Below the pieces are notes generated by a model. The model was not told the origin of the DNA. It did not search any database and was given only the letters and a program-made list of their open reading frames with translations. This document shows, in pieces, positions 9,065 to 15,860 of a DNA stretch of 64,000 nucleotides. Made by a program: the position numbers and the translations under genes. This DNA comes from Streptomyces resistomycificus (GTDB lineage: Bacteria > Actinomycetota > Actinomycetes > Streptomycetales > Streptomycetaceae). Every line of letters starts with the position of its first letter. Position 1 is the stretch's first letter. The stretch spans positions 62,001 through 126,000 of the forward strand of contig NZ_KQ949002.1 of NCBI RefSeq assembly GCF_001514265.1, given 5' to 3'.

Positions 9065-9352
9065 GTGGAACTAACACCGCGCGTCAAGCGGAGAATCGCA
9101 AGGGATTACGCCGAGAAGGACCGAAAAGCCGTCGAGGAAGTTCTAGTTGAGCTCATGGAAAGCCTGGAAGGGGGTGGCGGCGAGGAAAGGATCGTAGCGG
9201 CTGCCATTCTATTCAGTCATGGGCAAGTTGATAAACTTCTGACTGCCGTGGAGGTAGCCCTTGAAGACTGGCGAGATATTTTGATGATTTCGGGACTGCA
9301 GCACGGAGACTGGCCCGAACGTTTGGATTCAGAGTTCGGCACAGATTCCTGA
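9065..9352 (+). CDS. Candidate immunity protein, copy 1
   Basis: A 95-residue acidic helical protein starting at GTG 9065 with AAGGGG upstream, 32 nt after the toxin stop. It begins MELTPRVKRRIARDY and ends HGDWPERLDSEFGTDS. The middle (ERIVAAAILFSHGQVDKLLTAVEVALEDWRDIL) looks like two paired helices. No signal peptide or membrane segment is present. Its place directly behind the toxin tip, small size and acidic character fit a cytoplasmic immunity protein; I do not recognise the family. Two paralogs follow at 9664 and 10328, sharing the PRxKRRIAxDY start and the DWxERLDxEFGTDS end. Confidence 0.75.
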   Translation: MELTPRVKRRIARDYAEKDRKAVEEVLVELMESLEGGGGEERIVAAAILFSHGQVDKLLTAVEVALEDWRDILMISGLQHGDWPERLDSEFGTDS

Positions 9353-9362
9353 GGGTGTCCCC

Positions 9363-9664
9363 ATGCCTTTCGGTCCTCCGCCCGCCGACTTCGGGTTTCC
9401 CGTATCGCCTCCCTGGATCGCACCGACCTAGATCGAGCAGGGCCTGTTCGAGGCCAGGCCCGTGGTGACTGGCTCGCCTACTACGGCGTGCTCCCCGGGG
9501 TTCGGCTTTACTATCGGGCGGCGCGTGAAGACCTTGACAAGGAACCGGAGAAGAATCCTCGGCTGTTCTTCCGTGATCCCCATACACACGCCTGGCGGTG
9601 GGAGCTGTTCACCGACGTAGTCGGAAGGCGACCCGATGCAAGATTGGCGAGGAAGGATCAATGA
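9363..9664 (+). pseudogene. Second ORF of the immunity cassette, copy 1, with stop and frameshift
   Basis: An ATG at 9363 with GAGGGTG overlapping the previous stop opens MPFGPPPADFGFPVSPPW but meets TAG at 9430-9432. The coding signal resumes (IEQGLFEA), and after a one-base loss near 9465 it continues in the next frame as ARGDWLAYYGVLPGVRLYYR...VGRRPDARLARKDQ, ending at TGA 9662-9664 and overlapping the next gene's ATG. Copies at 9959 and 10629 share the first ~37 residues, and copy 3 has no stop there, which shows the ancestral gene encoded about 100 residues. Function unknown; a second immunity or accessory protein is possible. Confidence 0.7.
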
Positions 9665-9948
9665 TGGGACTGACCCCTCGCATCAAACGGCGAATCGCCC
9701 AGGATTACACTGGCGAAGATCGACAAGCGGTCGAGGAAATTCTCCACGAGCTCGTAAACGATCTGACGGGAGGCGCCGAGGAAAGGATCGTAGCGGCTAC
9801 CCTCATTCGTAGCCAGGCGAAGGTGGAGAGGTTCCTGCTTGCAGTGCAGATTGCCCGTGATGACTCGCGAGGCATCCTGATGAGTTCTGGGCTGGAGCAT
9901 GAGGACTGGCGTGAACGCCTGGATGCAGAGTTCGGTACAGATTCCTGA
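9664..9948 (+). CDS. Candidate immunity protein, copy 2
   Basis: A 94-residue paralog of the protein at 9065, beginning MGLTPRIKRRIAQDYTGEDRQAVEEIL and ending EHEDWRERLDAEFGTDS. GAGGAAGG lies 7 nt upstream; ATG 9661 is an alternative start one codon earlier. The frame is intact, with conservative replacements against the other two copies, suggesting selection on the protein. No full toxin precedes it, so it is an orphan immunity gene, probably kept from an earlier toxin tip or to protect against kin. Confidence 0.73.
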   Translation: MGLTPRIKRRIAQDYTGEDRQAVEEILHELVNDLTGGAEERIVAATLIRSQAKVERFLLAVQIARDDSRGILMSSGLEHEDWRERLDAEFGTDS

Positions 9949-9958
9949 GGGTGTCCCC

Positions 9959-10084
9959 ATGTCTTTCGGTCCTCCGCCCGCCGACTTCGGGTCTCCCGTA
10001 TCGCCTCCATAAATCGCACCGACTGAGATCGAGCAGGCACTGTTCGAGGCCAAGCCCCGTGGCACTGGCTCGCTTACTACGGCA
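9959..10084 (+). pseudogene. Second ORF of the immunity cassette, copy 2, truncated
   Basis: ATG 9959 opens MSFGPPPADFGSPVSPP and stops at TAA 10010-10012. The homology continues (IAPTEIEQALFEAK), loses one base near 10053 and breaks off after the ACTACGGC segment near 10083. There it joins the fossil toxin tip that follows. The break inside the copy marks a recombination junction. Confidence 0.65.
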
Positions 10085-10304
10085 AATGTGCCGGATGAGC
10101 TCTACAGTAGAAAGCTCGACTACGAGTGGGTGCAAAATGTCATCACCGATCGCAGGGATGTTTACGTAGCTTCTAATGCGACGCCCGACCGACAATCTAT
10201 TCAACGAGGTCGGGTCACCGAGACCTTTCAAGCGTGAAATTGATCAACTTGAAAGCGCCGGATATGTTCGCGTGGGGGACTACCTACTCTCCCCCCATCA
10301 ATAG
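10085..10304 (+). pseudogene. Fossil of a second toxin C-terminal tip (frameshifted)
   Basis: Translation from 10085 gives NVPDELYSRKLDYEWVQNV, then ITDRRDVYVASN, aligning with the active tip of the Rhs protein (NMPDKLWREEINDTWVQNI, then IDNRRDVYLASD). Around 10187-10191 one base has been gained. The next frame continues NEVGSPRPFKREIDQLESAG, then YVRVGDYLLSPHQ, and stops at TAG 10302-10304, matching the active tip's end (FDRELIQLEKAG...SGHYLLSPES). It has no start, shell or export domain. It is a displaced, diverged relative of the current toxin tip, and its own immunity gene may be the one directly downstream. Confidence 0.8.
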
Positions 10305-10327
10305 CAGCAACAAGAAAAGGATCAACA

Positions 10328-10618
10328 GTGGAGCTGACCCCTCGCATCAAACGGCGAATCGCCCAGGATTACACCGGTGGAGATCGAGAAGCTGTCGAGG
10401 GAATCCTTTTCGAGGTAGTGAACGATTACGACCGGGGAGTTGATGGTTCGGAAAGGGTCGCAGCGGCCACACTTATTCACGGCCAGGGTAAAGTAGACAG
10501 GTTTTTGCTGGCGGCACAGATCGCCCGCGAGGACTTTCGAGATATTTTGATGGATTCCGGGCTGGAGCATGAAGACTGGCGCGAACGCCTGGATGCAGAG
10601 TTCGGTACAGATTCCTGA
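10328..10618 (+). CDS. Candidate immunity protein, copy 3
   Basis: A 96-residue paralog starting at GTG 10328 behind AAAAGGATC. It begins MELTPRIKRRIAQDYTGGD and ends GLEHEDWRERLDAEFGTDS, so it is closer to copy 2 than to copy 1 in its C-terminal half. It has a two-residue insertion (VD) in the middle loop compared with copy 2. It sits 23 nt after the fossil toxin tip, reproducing the toxin-immunity spacing at the 5' end of the locus. The frame is intact. Confidence 0.73.
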   Translation: MELTPRIKRRIAQDYTGGDREAVEGILFEVVNDYDRGVDGSERVAAATLIHGQGKVDRFLLAAQIAREDFRDILMDSGLEHEDWRERLDAEFGTDS

Positions 10619-10628
10619 GGGTGTTCCT

Positions 10629-10817
10629 ATGTCTTTCGGTCCTCCGCCCGCCGATTTCGGGCTTCCGGTATCGCCTCCCTGGATCGCCCCGACCGAGGTT
10701 GAGCAGGCCCTGTTCGAGGCCAAGGCCCGTGGTGACTGGACGCGGAGGGCCGCGCGGCGCCGGGTGTCGCAGGCCGTGGCGAGGTGGGGTTGGGTGTGGC
10801 GCGGGTGGCTGTCGTAG
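10629..10817 (+). pseudogene. Second ORF of the immunity cassette, copy 3, replaced 3' end
   Basis: ATG 10629 with GAGGGTG overlapping the previous stop reads MSFGPPPADFGLPVSPPW, then IAPTEVEQALFEAKARGDW with no stop, the best-preserved 5' part of the three copies. From about 10741 the homology ends, and an unrelated Arg-rich tail runs to TAG 10815-10817. The new tail (RRAARRRVSQAVARWG) looks like out-of-frame DNA, probably belonging to the decayed regulator that follows. Confidence 0.55.
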
Positions 10818-10862
10818 GCGATCAGGCGGAGGGTGGAGCAGCGGTAGTGGAGGGAGAGGTAG

Positions 10863-11069
10863 AAGTCGGGGGTCTCCGTGAACTGGGCTGCGGAAGGAGC
10901 GGTCCCGCAGCTCGACACCGCCCAGATCGACAACTCCCATGGGCCGGAATTTCTGGGCGAGCGGGCGCAGTTGGACAAGTACCGTGCCCATCTGGACTGG
11001 ATGGAGCGCATCGCCCTGTCTCCTGAGGACTCGCGCGACTTCATCCGGGGCATCGCCAACAGTCTTTGA
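10863..11069 (+). pseudogene. C-terminal remnant of an XRE/DUF5753 regulator
   Basis: This frame has a stop at 10860-10862 and then codes for VPQLDTAQIDNSHGPEFLG, then ERAQLDKYRAHLDWM and ERIALSPEDSRDFIRGIANSL, ending at TGA 11067-11069. That is the usual C-terminus of Scr1-type HTH-DUF5753 regulators, where a final helix reads LSPEESRxLI. The HTH and most of DUF5753 (~200 residues) are missing. GTG 10878 could start a 63-residue product, but it has no ribosome binding site. The DUF397 partner directly downstream supports the identity. Insertion of the toxin-immunity cassettes probably removed the 5' part. Confidence 0.62.
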
Positions 11070-11080
11070 GGAGGACCCCG

Positions 11081-11272
11081 ATGGAAGAGATCACGTGGGA
11101 AGAACCCTTCTGCGGCGAGGGAGCGAGCTGTTTCCGCCTCGGCACCGACCTCGACGGCAACGCCTACATCGCCATATCCGGCTCCGAGGACTCCTACCTC
11201 ACCGACTCCCGCGAAGCGCTCCGCACGATGATCCTCGACATCAAGGCGGGTAAGGCGGACCATCTCCTCTGA
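11081..11272 (+). CDS. DUF397 small protein, partner of XRE/DUF5753 regulators
   Basis: A 63-residue protein from ATG 11081, with GAGGAGGAC at 11068-11076 overlapping the regulator's stop. It reads MEEITWEEPFCGEGASCFRL, then GTDLDGNAYIAISG and a C-terminal LTDSREALRTMILDIKAGKADHLL, matching the DUF397 pattern of an early W, a Cys pair, a DS-like strand and a final amphipathic helix. In Streptomyces these small proteins sit next to HTH-DUF5753 regulators (the BldB/WhiJ and Scr1/Scr2 arrangement) and probably act as their antagonists. Here the regulator is truncated, so this copy may be orphaned. It is convergent with the next gene. Confidence 0.72.
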   Translation: MEEITWEEPFCGEGASCFRLGTDLDGNAYIAISGSEDSYLTDSREALRTMILDIKAGKADHLL

Positions 11273-11299
11273 CCCCGCCTGTCCCGGGCCGGGTCGGGC

Positions 11300-11737
11300 C
11301 TACCCCATCGGCCGGTAGTACCCCAGCACCGCCGCCAGTTGCCCGAACCACTCCCCCAGCCGCTCCCTCGGCCTCGCGTCCACCACGCACTCGTACATCT
11401 GGCCGTCGAGGTGGATGACGGCCATCATCAGGGCCTTGCCCGAGGGGCTCGCCTTGTAGTGGACGCTGCGGACCTCAGGCCAGGGGAACTCCGCGTCGTA
11501 GCCGTTGACCTCGAAGGCGACGCCGGACGCGTCGACGACGATGGAGTTGTGGCGGTCGACCGCCATGAACTCCGGGCCGGCGGTGGCGGGGGCCGGGTGG
11601 GGCGGGGTCGGGGCGTAGCCGTACTGCGAGGGCGGTGGGCCGAAGCCCGGGGGTGCCGACGGTGGGGGCGGGGGCTGGTTACCGTACGGCGGCTGGTTGC
11701 CGTGCGGCGGCTGGTCGCCGTACGCCGCGTGGTTCAT
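11300..11737 (-). CDS. Pro/Gly-rich N-terminal tail fused to a small PH-like domain
   Basis: A 145-residue protein. ATG 11737 has GCGAGGAGC 6-10 nt upstream. Residues 1-~55 are a disordered Gly/Gln/Pro/Tyr-rich tail with GNQPP and YGYAP units. Residues ~58-145 form a compact alpha/beta domain (FMAVDRHNSIVVDASGVAFE...FPWPEVRSVHY...ALMMAVIHLDG...WFGQLAAVLGYY) resembling a bacterial PH-like fold. A similar domain occurs in the protein at 21499-22083 (VADHKGVRLAL...FRWDEIGAVE). No membrane segment is seen. Function unknown. It is divergent from the ECF sigma gene. Confidence 0.65.
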   Translation of the reverse strand: MNHAAYGDQPPHGNQPPYGNQPPPPPSAPPGFGPPPSQYGYAPTPPHPAPATAGPEFMAVDRHNSIVVDASGVAFEVNGYDAEFPWPEVRSVHYKASPSGKALMMAVIHLDGQMYECVVDARPRERLGEWFGQLAAVLGYYRPMG

Positions 11738-11878
11738 GGTCGGTCCGCTCCTCGCGCCGCGCTGGGTGTTCGCTCGCAACCTACCCGGCGAGCCGCCCGG
11801 AAGCCGCTGTGAAACATTTCCGGGGGCCCACCGCGTCAATGAGGTGAGGCGGAGCGACAACGCGGGGCAGGGGAGCAC

Positions 11879-12388
11879 ATGAGGCAGGTTCTGGCGGATC
11901 AGTACGCGGAGTTCGCGGCGGCGCGCGCCGCGCACCTGTACCGGTCCGCCTGTCTGCTCACCGCCGGGGACACGCACCTCGCCGAGGATCTGGTGCAGGA
12001 GACCCTCGGGCGGCTCTACATCAGCTGGCACCGGGTGACCCGGGTCGGCAACCCCGCCGGGTACGCGCAGACCGTCCTGACCCGGACCTTCCTCACGCAC
12101 CAGCGGCGTCGCAGCAGTACCGAGCGGGCCATGGACGTGCTGCCCGACCGGGCCGACGGTGCCGACGGCGACGTCTCGCTGCGGCTGACGCTCCTGGAGG
12201 CGCTGGCCCGGCTGCCCGCGAAGGACCGGGCGGTGGTCGTCCTGCGGTACTGGGAGGACCGGTCCGTCGAGGAGACCGCCGACGTGATGAACGCCAGCTC
12301 CGCCGCCGTACGGACCCGCTGCACCCGCGCCCTCGGCCGGCTGCGCCAACTGCTGGGCGAGGACCTCGCCGAGTACGTCAGCTCCTGA
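11879..12388 (+). CDS. ECF sigma factor of the SigE-like (RpoE/SigE actinobacterial) family
   Basis: A 169-residue sigma factor. Region 2 (~10-85) contains YRSACLLTAGDTHLAEDLVQETLGRLYISW, the -10-recognition helix, and region 4 (~110-160) contains LPAKDRAVVVLRYWEDRSVEETADVM followed by the HTH helix SAAVRTRCTRALGRLRQLL. The length is normal for group-4 sigmas. ATG 11879 follows GCAGGGGAGC. Fifty-seven nucleotides downstream is a single-pass membrane protein likely to be its partner or anti-sigma. Target genes cannot be inferred from this window. Confidence 0.88.
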   Translation: MRQVLADQYAEFAAARAAHLYRSACLLTAGDTHLAEDLVQETLGRLYISWHRVTRVGNPAGYAQTVLTRTFLTHQRRRSSTERAMDVLPDRADGADGDVSLRLTLLEALARLPAKDRAVVVLRYWEDRSVEETADVMNASSAAVRTRCTRALGRLRQLLGEDLAEYVSS

Positions 12389-12445
12389 CCACGGACCCCG
12401 CCCGGGGCTTCCACACCTTCGACCACGCCGGAACGGTGGTTTGCC

Positions 12446-13708
12446 ATGCCCGTTGACCAGCACAGTGACCCTTTCGAGGACCGGCTCGGCGCCGCACTGC
12501 GTCAGACCGGCGACACCTTCGCCCCGGACGGTGCCGCGCTCGCCGCCGCCGGGCGGGCGCGCGGACGCCGGCTGCGGCTGCGCCGCCGGGCCGCCGTCGT
12601 GAGCGGGGCGGCGAGCCTCGCGCTCGTCGGCGCGGGCGCGGCGCTCGTGCTGCCCGGCGACGACTCCGCTGAGGCGGGACGCAGTTCCGTGGCCTCCGGG
12701 CCGACCGTCGGGTCGAGTCCGACGCCCACCGCCCAGGCGCTGTCCCGGACCGAGATGATCAGTACGCTCCGCACACTGCTTCCCGAGGGTCAGATCAGCG
12801 GCGGGGACGCGCGCGGCACGAACGAGGACCTGCCGCCGTACGCACAGGTCGTGTTCGACGACGGCAAGGGCGCCGGGAGCATCTCGCTGGGTCTCGACCG
12901 GATCGAGCCGGGCAGCGACCGGGCCCGTGAGGTCGCCGAGTGCCCGGACAAGACGCTGACGTCGTACGACAGTTGCACCTCGACCAGGCTGCCGGACGGC
13001 TCGCTGATCAAGATCTTCCGGGGGTACGAGTATCCCGACCGGCGCGAGGACACCAAGCTGTGGACCGCCGACCTCATCACGCCCGCCGGACAGTACGTCA
13101 CGGTGAGCGAGTGGAACGCCGCCGCCGAGAAGGGCGCGCCGGTCAGCCGGCCCAACCCGCCGCTGTCCGAGGCGCAGTTGGAGAAGCTGGTGTCGGCCGA
13201 GGTGTGGCGTCAGGCCGTCGACGCGATGCCCGAGGACGCCGCGAAGACGGAGTCCTCGGCGCCCGTGACCGGTCCGGTCGCCGTCGACGGCGACACCATC
13301 GGGCAGACCCTCGCCGGTCTGCTGCCCAAGGGCGTCGAGGTGGTCTCCAAGGGGGGCCAGGACACCGAGTACGCCTATCTCGTCGTCGACGACGGGAAGG
13401 GCAGGAGCCTGGTCCAGATCAACGTCCAGCCCGACATGCGGGACGTCGCACACCAGCTCTTCGGCGCCGGCTCCGAGATCCGGCCCGACGGCACCCTGGT
13501 GGCCGTCCGGCAGGGGCTCGGCGAGAAGTCAGGCGCGGGGGTCGTCATGTTGACCGCCGACACGATGAGGACGAACGGCATGCGGGTCGTCGTCAGCGCC
13601 TTCAACACCGGCGACCAGAACAGCGACGCGACCCGCGCGACCCCCGCCCTCACGGTCGGACAGCTGAAGGAGATCGCCCTCAGCCCGAAGTGGGAGCGGA
13701 TCGCCTAG
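12446..13708 (+). CDS. Single-pass membrane protein, likely partner of the ECF sigma factor
   Basis: A 420-residue protein from ATG 12446. Residues 1-~40 are cytoplasmic and start DQHSDPFEDRLGAALRQTGD, then become Arg-rich. One membrane segment (AAVVSGAASLALVGAGAALVLP, ~48-70) leads to an extracytoplasmic region with two related domains: LRTLLPEG...VVFDDGKGAGSISLGLDRI (~98-160) and LAGLLPKG...VVDDGKGRSLVQINVQ (~285-335). The duplication is seen directly. This gene order after SigE-like factors is common in Streptomyces. It lacks a visible zinc-finger anti-sigma HxxxCxxC motif, so anti-sigma action is inferred from context. It ends 16 nt from the convergent transporter gene. Confidence 0.72.
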   Translation: MPVDQHSDPFEDRLGAALRQTGDTFAPDGAALAAAGRARGRRLRLRRRAAVVSGAASLALVGAGAALVLPGDDSAEAGRSSVASGPTVGSSPTPTAQALSRTEMISTLRTLLPEGQISGGDARGTNEDLPPYAQVVFDDGKGAGSISLGLDRIEPGSDRAREVAECPDKTLTSYDSCTSTRLPDGSLIKIFRGYEYPDRREDTKLWTADLITPAGQYVTVSEWNAAAEKGAPVSRPNPPLSEAQLEKLVSAEVWRQAVDAMPEDAAKTESSAPVTGPVAVDGDTIGQTLAGLLPKGVEVVSKGGQDTEYAYLVVDDGKGRSLVQINVQPDMRDVAHQLFGAGSEIRPDGTLVAVRQGLGEKSGAGVVMLTADTMRTNGMRVVVSAFNTGDQNSDATRATPALTVGQLKEIALSPKWERIA

Positions 13709-13724
13709 CCTCCTCCCCCCGGTC

Positions 13725-15110
13725 TCAGAAGAAGTCCGCCCACGGCTGGTCCCAGATCTGCTTCACGCACAGCACCAGGAAGAGCAGGCCCGCGACGGCC
13801 AGCATGGCGTTGCTCAGCGGGCCGTTGCGCCACTCCCGCGGGGTGCGGGAGGTGTTCAGCAGCCACAGCAGCGTGCCGGCCAGGAACGGGAGGAAGGCGG
13901 CGCCGAGCACGCCGTAGAGGATGATGAGGCGGAACGGCTGGCCCTGGAAGATCAGCACGATCGGCGGGAAGGTCAGCCAGAGCAGGTACGCGCGGAAGGG
14001 CCACGAGCGCTCCCGCTCGCCGGACGCGACCTTCTCGCCCGAGGCGGCCTCCTCACCGGCAACCGACCGGGCCGCCGACTCCGACCCCGATGCCGATGCC
14101 GCCCTGTCCGCGCGGAAGCGGGCCACGAAGTCCGCGAACATCAGGCTCACGCCGTGCCAGACGCCGATCAGGGAGGTGAAGGAGGTGGCGAAGAAACCGA
14201 TCAGGAAGAACTTGGCGGTCGCCGTCCCGTACTCGTCCTCCAGGATGTCGCTGAGCTGGATCAGACCCTTGTCGCCGCTCGCGATGGCGACATTGGCAGA
14301 GTGGAGGAGCTCCGCTCCCACGAAGAGCATCGAGACGACGAAGATGCCCGTGGTGGCGTACGCGACCCGGTTGTCGAGCCGCATGACCTTCATCCAGCCG
14401 GTGTTGGTCCAGCCCTTGGCGTTGACCCAGTAGCCGTACGCGGCCAGCGTGATCGTGCCGCCGACGCCGCCGATCAGGCCGAGGGTGTTGAGGACGGAGT
14501 CCTTCTCGTCGGGCAGGACCGGGAGGAGGCCGGCGAAGGCGTCGCCCAGGTTCGGGGTGACGCGGATCGCCAGATAGACCGTGACGACGAACATGACGCC
14601 CACCAGGACCGTCATGACCTTCTCGAAGACCGCGTACTTGTTGAACCAGACGAAGACCAGGCCGACCAGTCCGCACGCGATGGCCCACCACTTGAGGTCC
14701 ATCACGTCCGGGAACAGCGCCTGCAGGGGCAGCGCGCTCGACGACATCGCCGCCGCGCCGTAGACGAAGCCCCAGATCACGACGTAGACGACGAAGAACC
14801 ACGTCGTCCAGCGGCCGAGGCTCGCCCAGCCGTCGAAGAGGGTGCGGCCGGTGGAGAGGTGGTAGCGGCCGGCCGCCTCGGCGAGGGAGATCTTGACCAG
14901 GCAGCCGATGACGGCGGCCCACAGGAGGGTGTAGCCGAAGTTGCTGCCGGCGATGAGCGTGGCGACCAGGTCACCTGCGCCGACGCCGGTCGCGGCGACG
15001 ACGATTCCCGGGCCGATGTACTTCCAACTGGATTTTCGGGGCGTGGAGATCGGGCCGCCCGACGAGTTCGGTGACTCGTTGCTCTTCGTGTTTCCCGTGG
15101 TGTCCGCCAT
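13725..15110 (-). CDS. Nramp-related divalent cation transporter lacking the canonical DPGN motif
   Basis: A 461-residue polytopic protein with about 11 hydrophobic segments of the Nramp/MntH fold. ATG 15110 was chosen; a TTG at 15146 would add 12 residues. TM1 reads GPGIVVAATGVGAGDLVATLIAG, so the usual DPGN metal-binding motif is replaced by GAGD. TM6 has GGTITLAAYGYWVNAKG instead of the A-x-x-MPHN motif. These changes place it with divergent Nramp-related proteins that do not coordinate Mn/Fe in the classical way; some move Mg or Al. An Ala/Ser/Glu-rich charged insertion (~residues 335-372) precedes the last segments. Substrate unknown. Confidence 0.82.
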   Translation of the reverse strand: MADTTGNTKSNESPNSSGGPISTPRKSSWKYIGPGIVVAATGVGAGDLVATLIAGSNFGYTLLWAAVIGCLVKISLAEAAGRYHLSTGRTLFDGWASLGRWTTWFFVVYVVIWGFVYGAAAMSSSALPLQALFPDVMDLKWWAIACGLVGLVFVWFNKYAVFEKVMTVLVGVMFVVTVYLAIRVTPNLGDAFAGLLPVLPDEKDSVLNTLGLIGGVGGTITLAAYGYWVNAKGWTNTGWMKVMRLDNRVAYATTGIFVVSMLFVGAELLHSANVAIASGDKGLIQLSDILEDEYGTATAKFFLIGFFATSFTSLIGVWHGVSLMFADFVARFRADRAASASGSESAARSVAGEEAASGEKVASGERERSWPFRAYLLWLTFPPIVLIFQGQPFRLIILYGVLGAAFLPFLAGTLLWLLNTSRTPREWRNGPLSNAMLAVAGLLFLVLCVKQIWDQPWADFF

Positions 15111-15197
15111 GAGGGTCAAGAAAGCCCAAAGCCGCCGGTGGGACAAGAGGGCCTGCGCGGATCTTCACTCGATGTGCCTACCCGGGAGGCGAGGTGA

Positions 15198-15232
15198 CGG
15201 GGCCCGTCGGCTGGGCGTGCCGGCGGGCCCCG
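15198..15232 (-). terminator. Hairpin downstream of the HATPase gene
   Basis: GGGGCCCG at 15199-15206 pairs with CGGGCCCC at 15224-15231. The stem can be extended inward by three pairs, around an 11-nt loop. It lies about 50 nt past the stop of the minus-strand HATPase gene and ahead of the transporter gene on the same strand, so it separates the two transcripts. Confidence 0.55.
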
Positions 15233-15283
15233 GGCTGTGGTTCCGGAGCGTGGGTTCGGTGTGATCCGGAACTGGCGGGTGCG

Positions 15284-15766
15284 CTACGGCTGTCGCCGAC
15301 CGCAGCCGTCCGACCCGCACGTGCCGAGCTCGAACCAGACGGTCTTGCCCGGCCCGTCCTGGTGGCAGCCCCAGCGCCTGGCGAGCGCATCCACCAGGAA
15401 CATTCCTCGTCCGCTCTCCGAGGCGCCCGCGGCGAGCACCTGGGGAGTGCGGCGGCCGAAGTCCGCGACCTCGCAGCGCAGCACTCCGTGGGCGGCGGTC
15501 AGGGTGAGACGGAAGCGGCTCGCGGAGTGCAGCAGGGCGTTCGTCGCCAGTTCGCTGACCAGGAGCTCCGCCACGTCCAGTACCTCCTCCCGGTCCGCCA
15601 GACCCCATCCTTCCAACTGCCTGCGGACCTCGGCGCGGGCCTCGCGGACGGCGGACGGGCGGGGGTCGTACTCGACGCTCAGATGGCCGGCTCCCAGCGG
15701 AGGCTGGGGGTAGGTGCCGGTTCCGGGGTCGGGGTCCGGGAGGGCTCCCCCGGAGAGTCGCAGCAT
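15284..15766 (-). CDS. HATPase-type anti-sigma/serine kinase-like protein
   Basis: A 160-residue protein from ATG 15766, with a GGAGGG run about 12 nt upstream. It holds a GHKL ATPase domain of the RsbW/SpoIIAB class: the N box is LLVSELATNALLHS and the ATP lid is ESGRGMFLVDALARRWG, followed by GKTVWFEL. Such stand-alone proteins are very numerous in Streptomyces, and most bind or phosphorylate anti-sigma antagonists. The upstream neighbour on the same strand is a MEDS-HATPase protein, suggesting a shared signalling role. Targets cannot be named. Confidence 0.83.
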   Translation of the reverse strand: MLRLSGGALPDPDPGTGTYPQPPLGAGHLSVEYDPRPSAVREARAEVRRQLEGWGLADREEVLDVAELLVSELATNALLHSASRFRLTLTAAHGVLRCEVADFGRRTPQVLAAGASESGRGMFLVDALARRWGCHQDGPGKTVWFELGTCGSDGCGRRQP

Positions 15767-15860
15767 GCTGTCAGGGTGCCCTCCCCGGGCTGCCGGGACA
15801 CGGGGAGGACTACCCGATTCCGTACCTGTACGGCTGGTACGGCTACGGCTGCTGCCGGAG

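Noticed and set aside
11300..13453. A 717-codon minus-strand open frame across the sigma factor and its partner
   Set aside because: Only its last 145 codons (from ATG 11737) encode a plausible protein; the rest is antisense to the sigma and membrane-protein genes.
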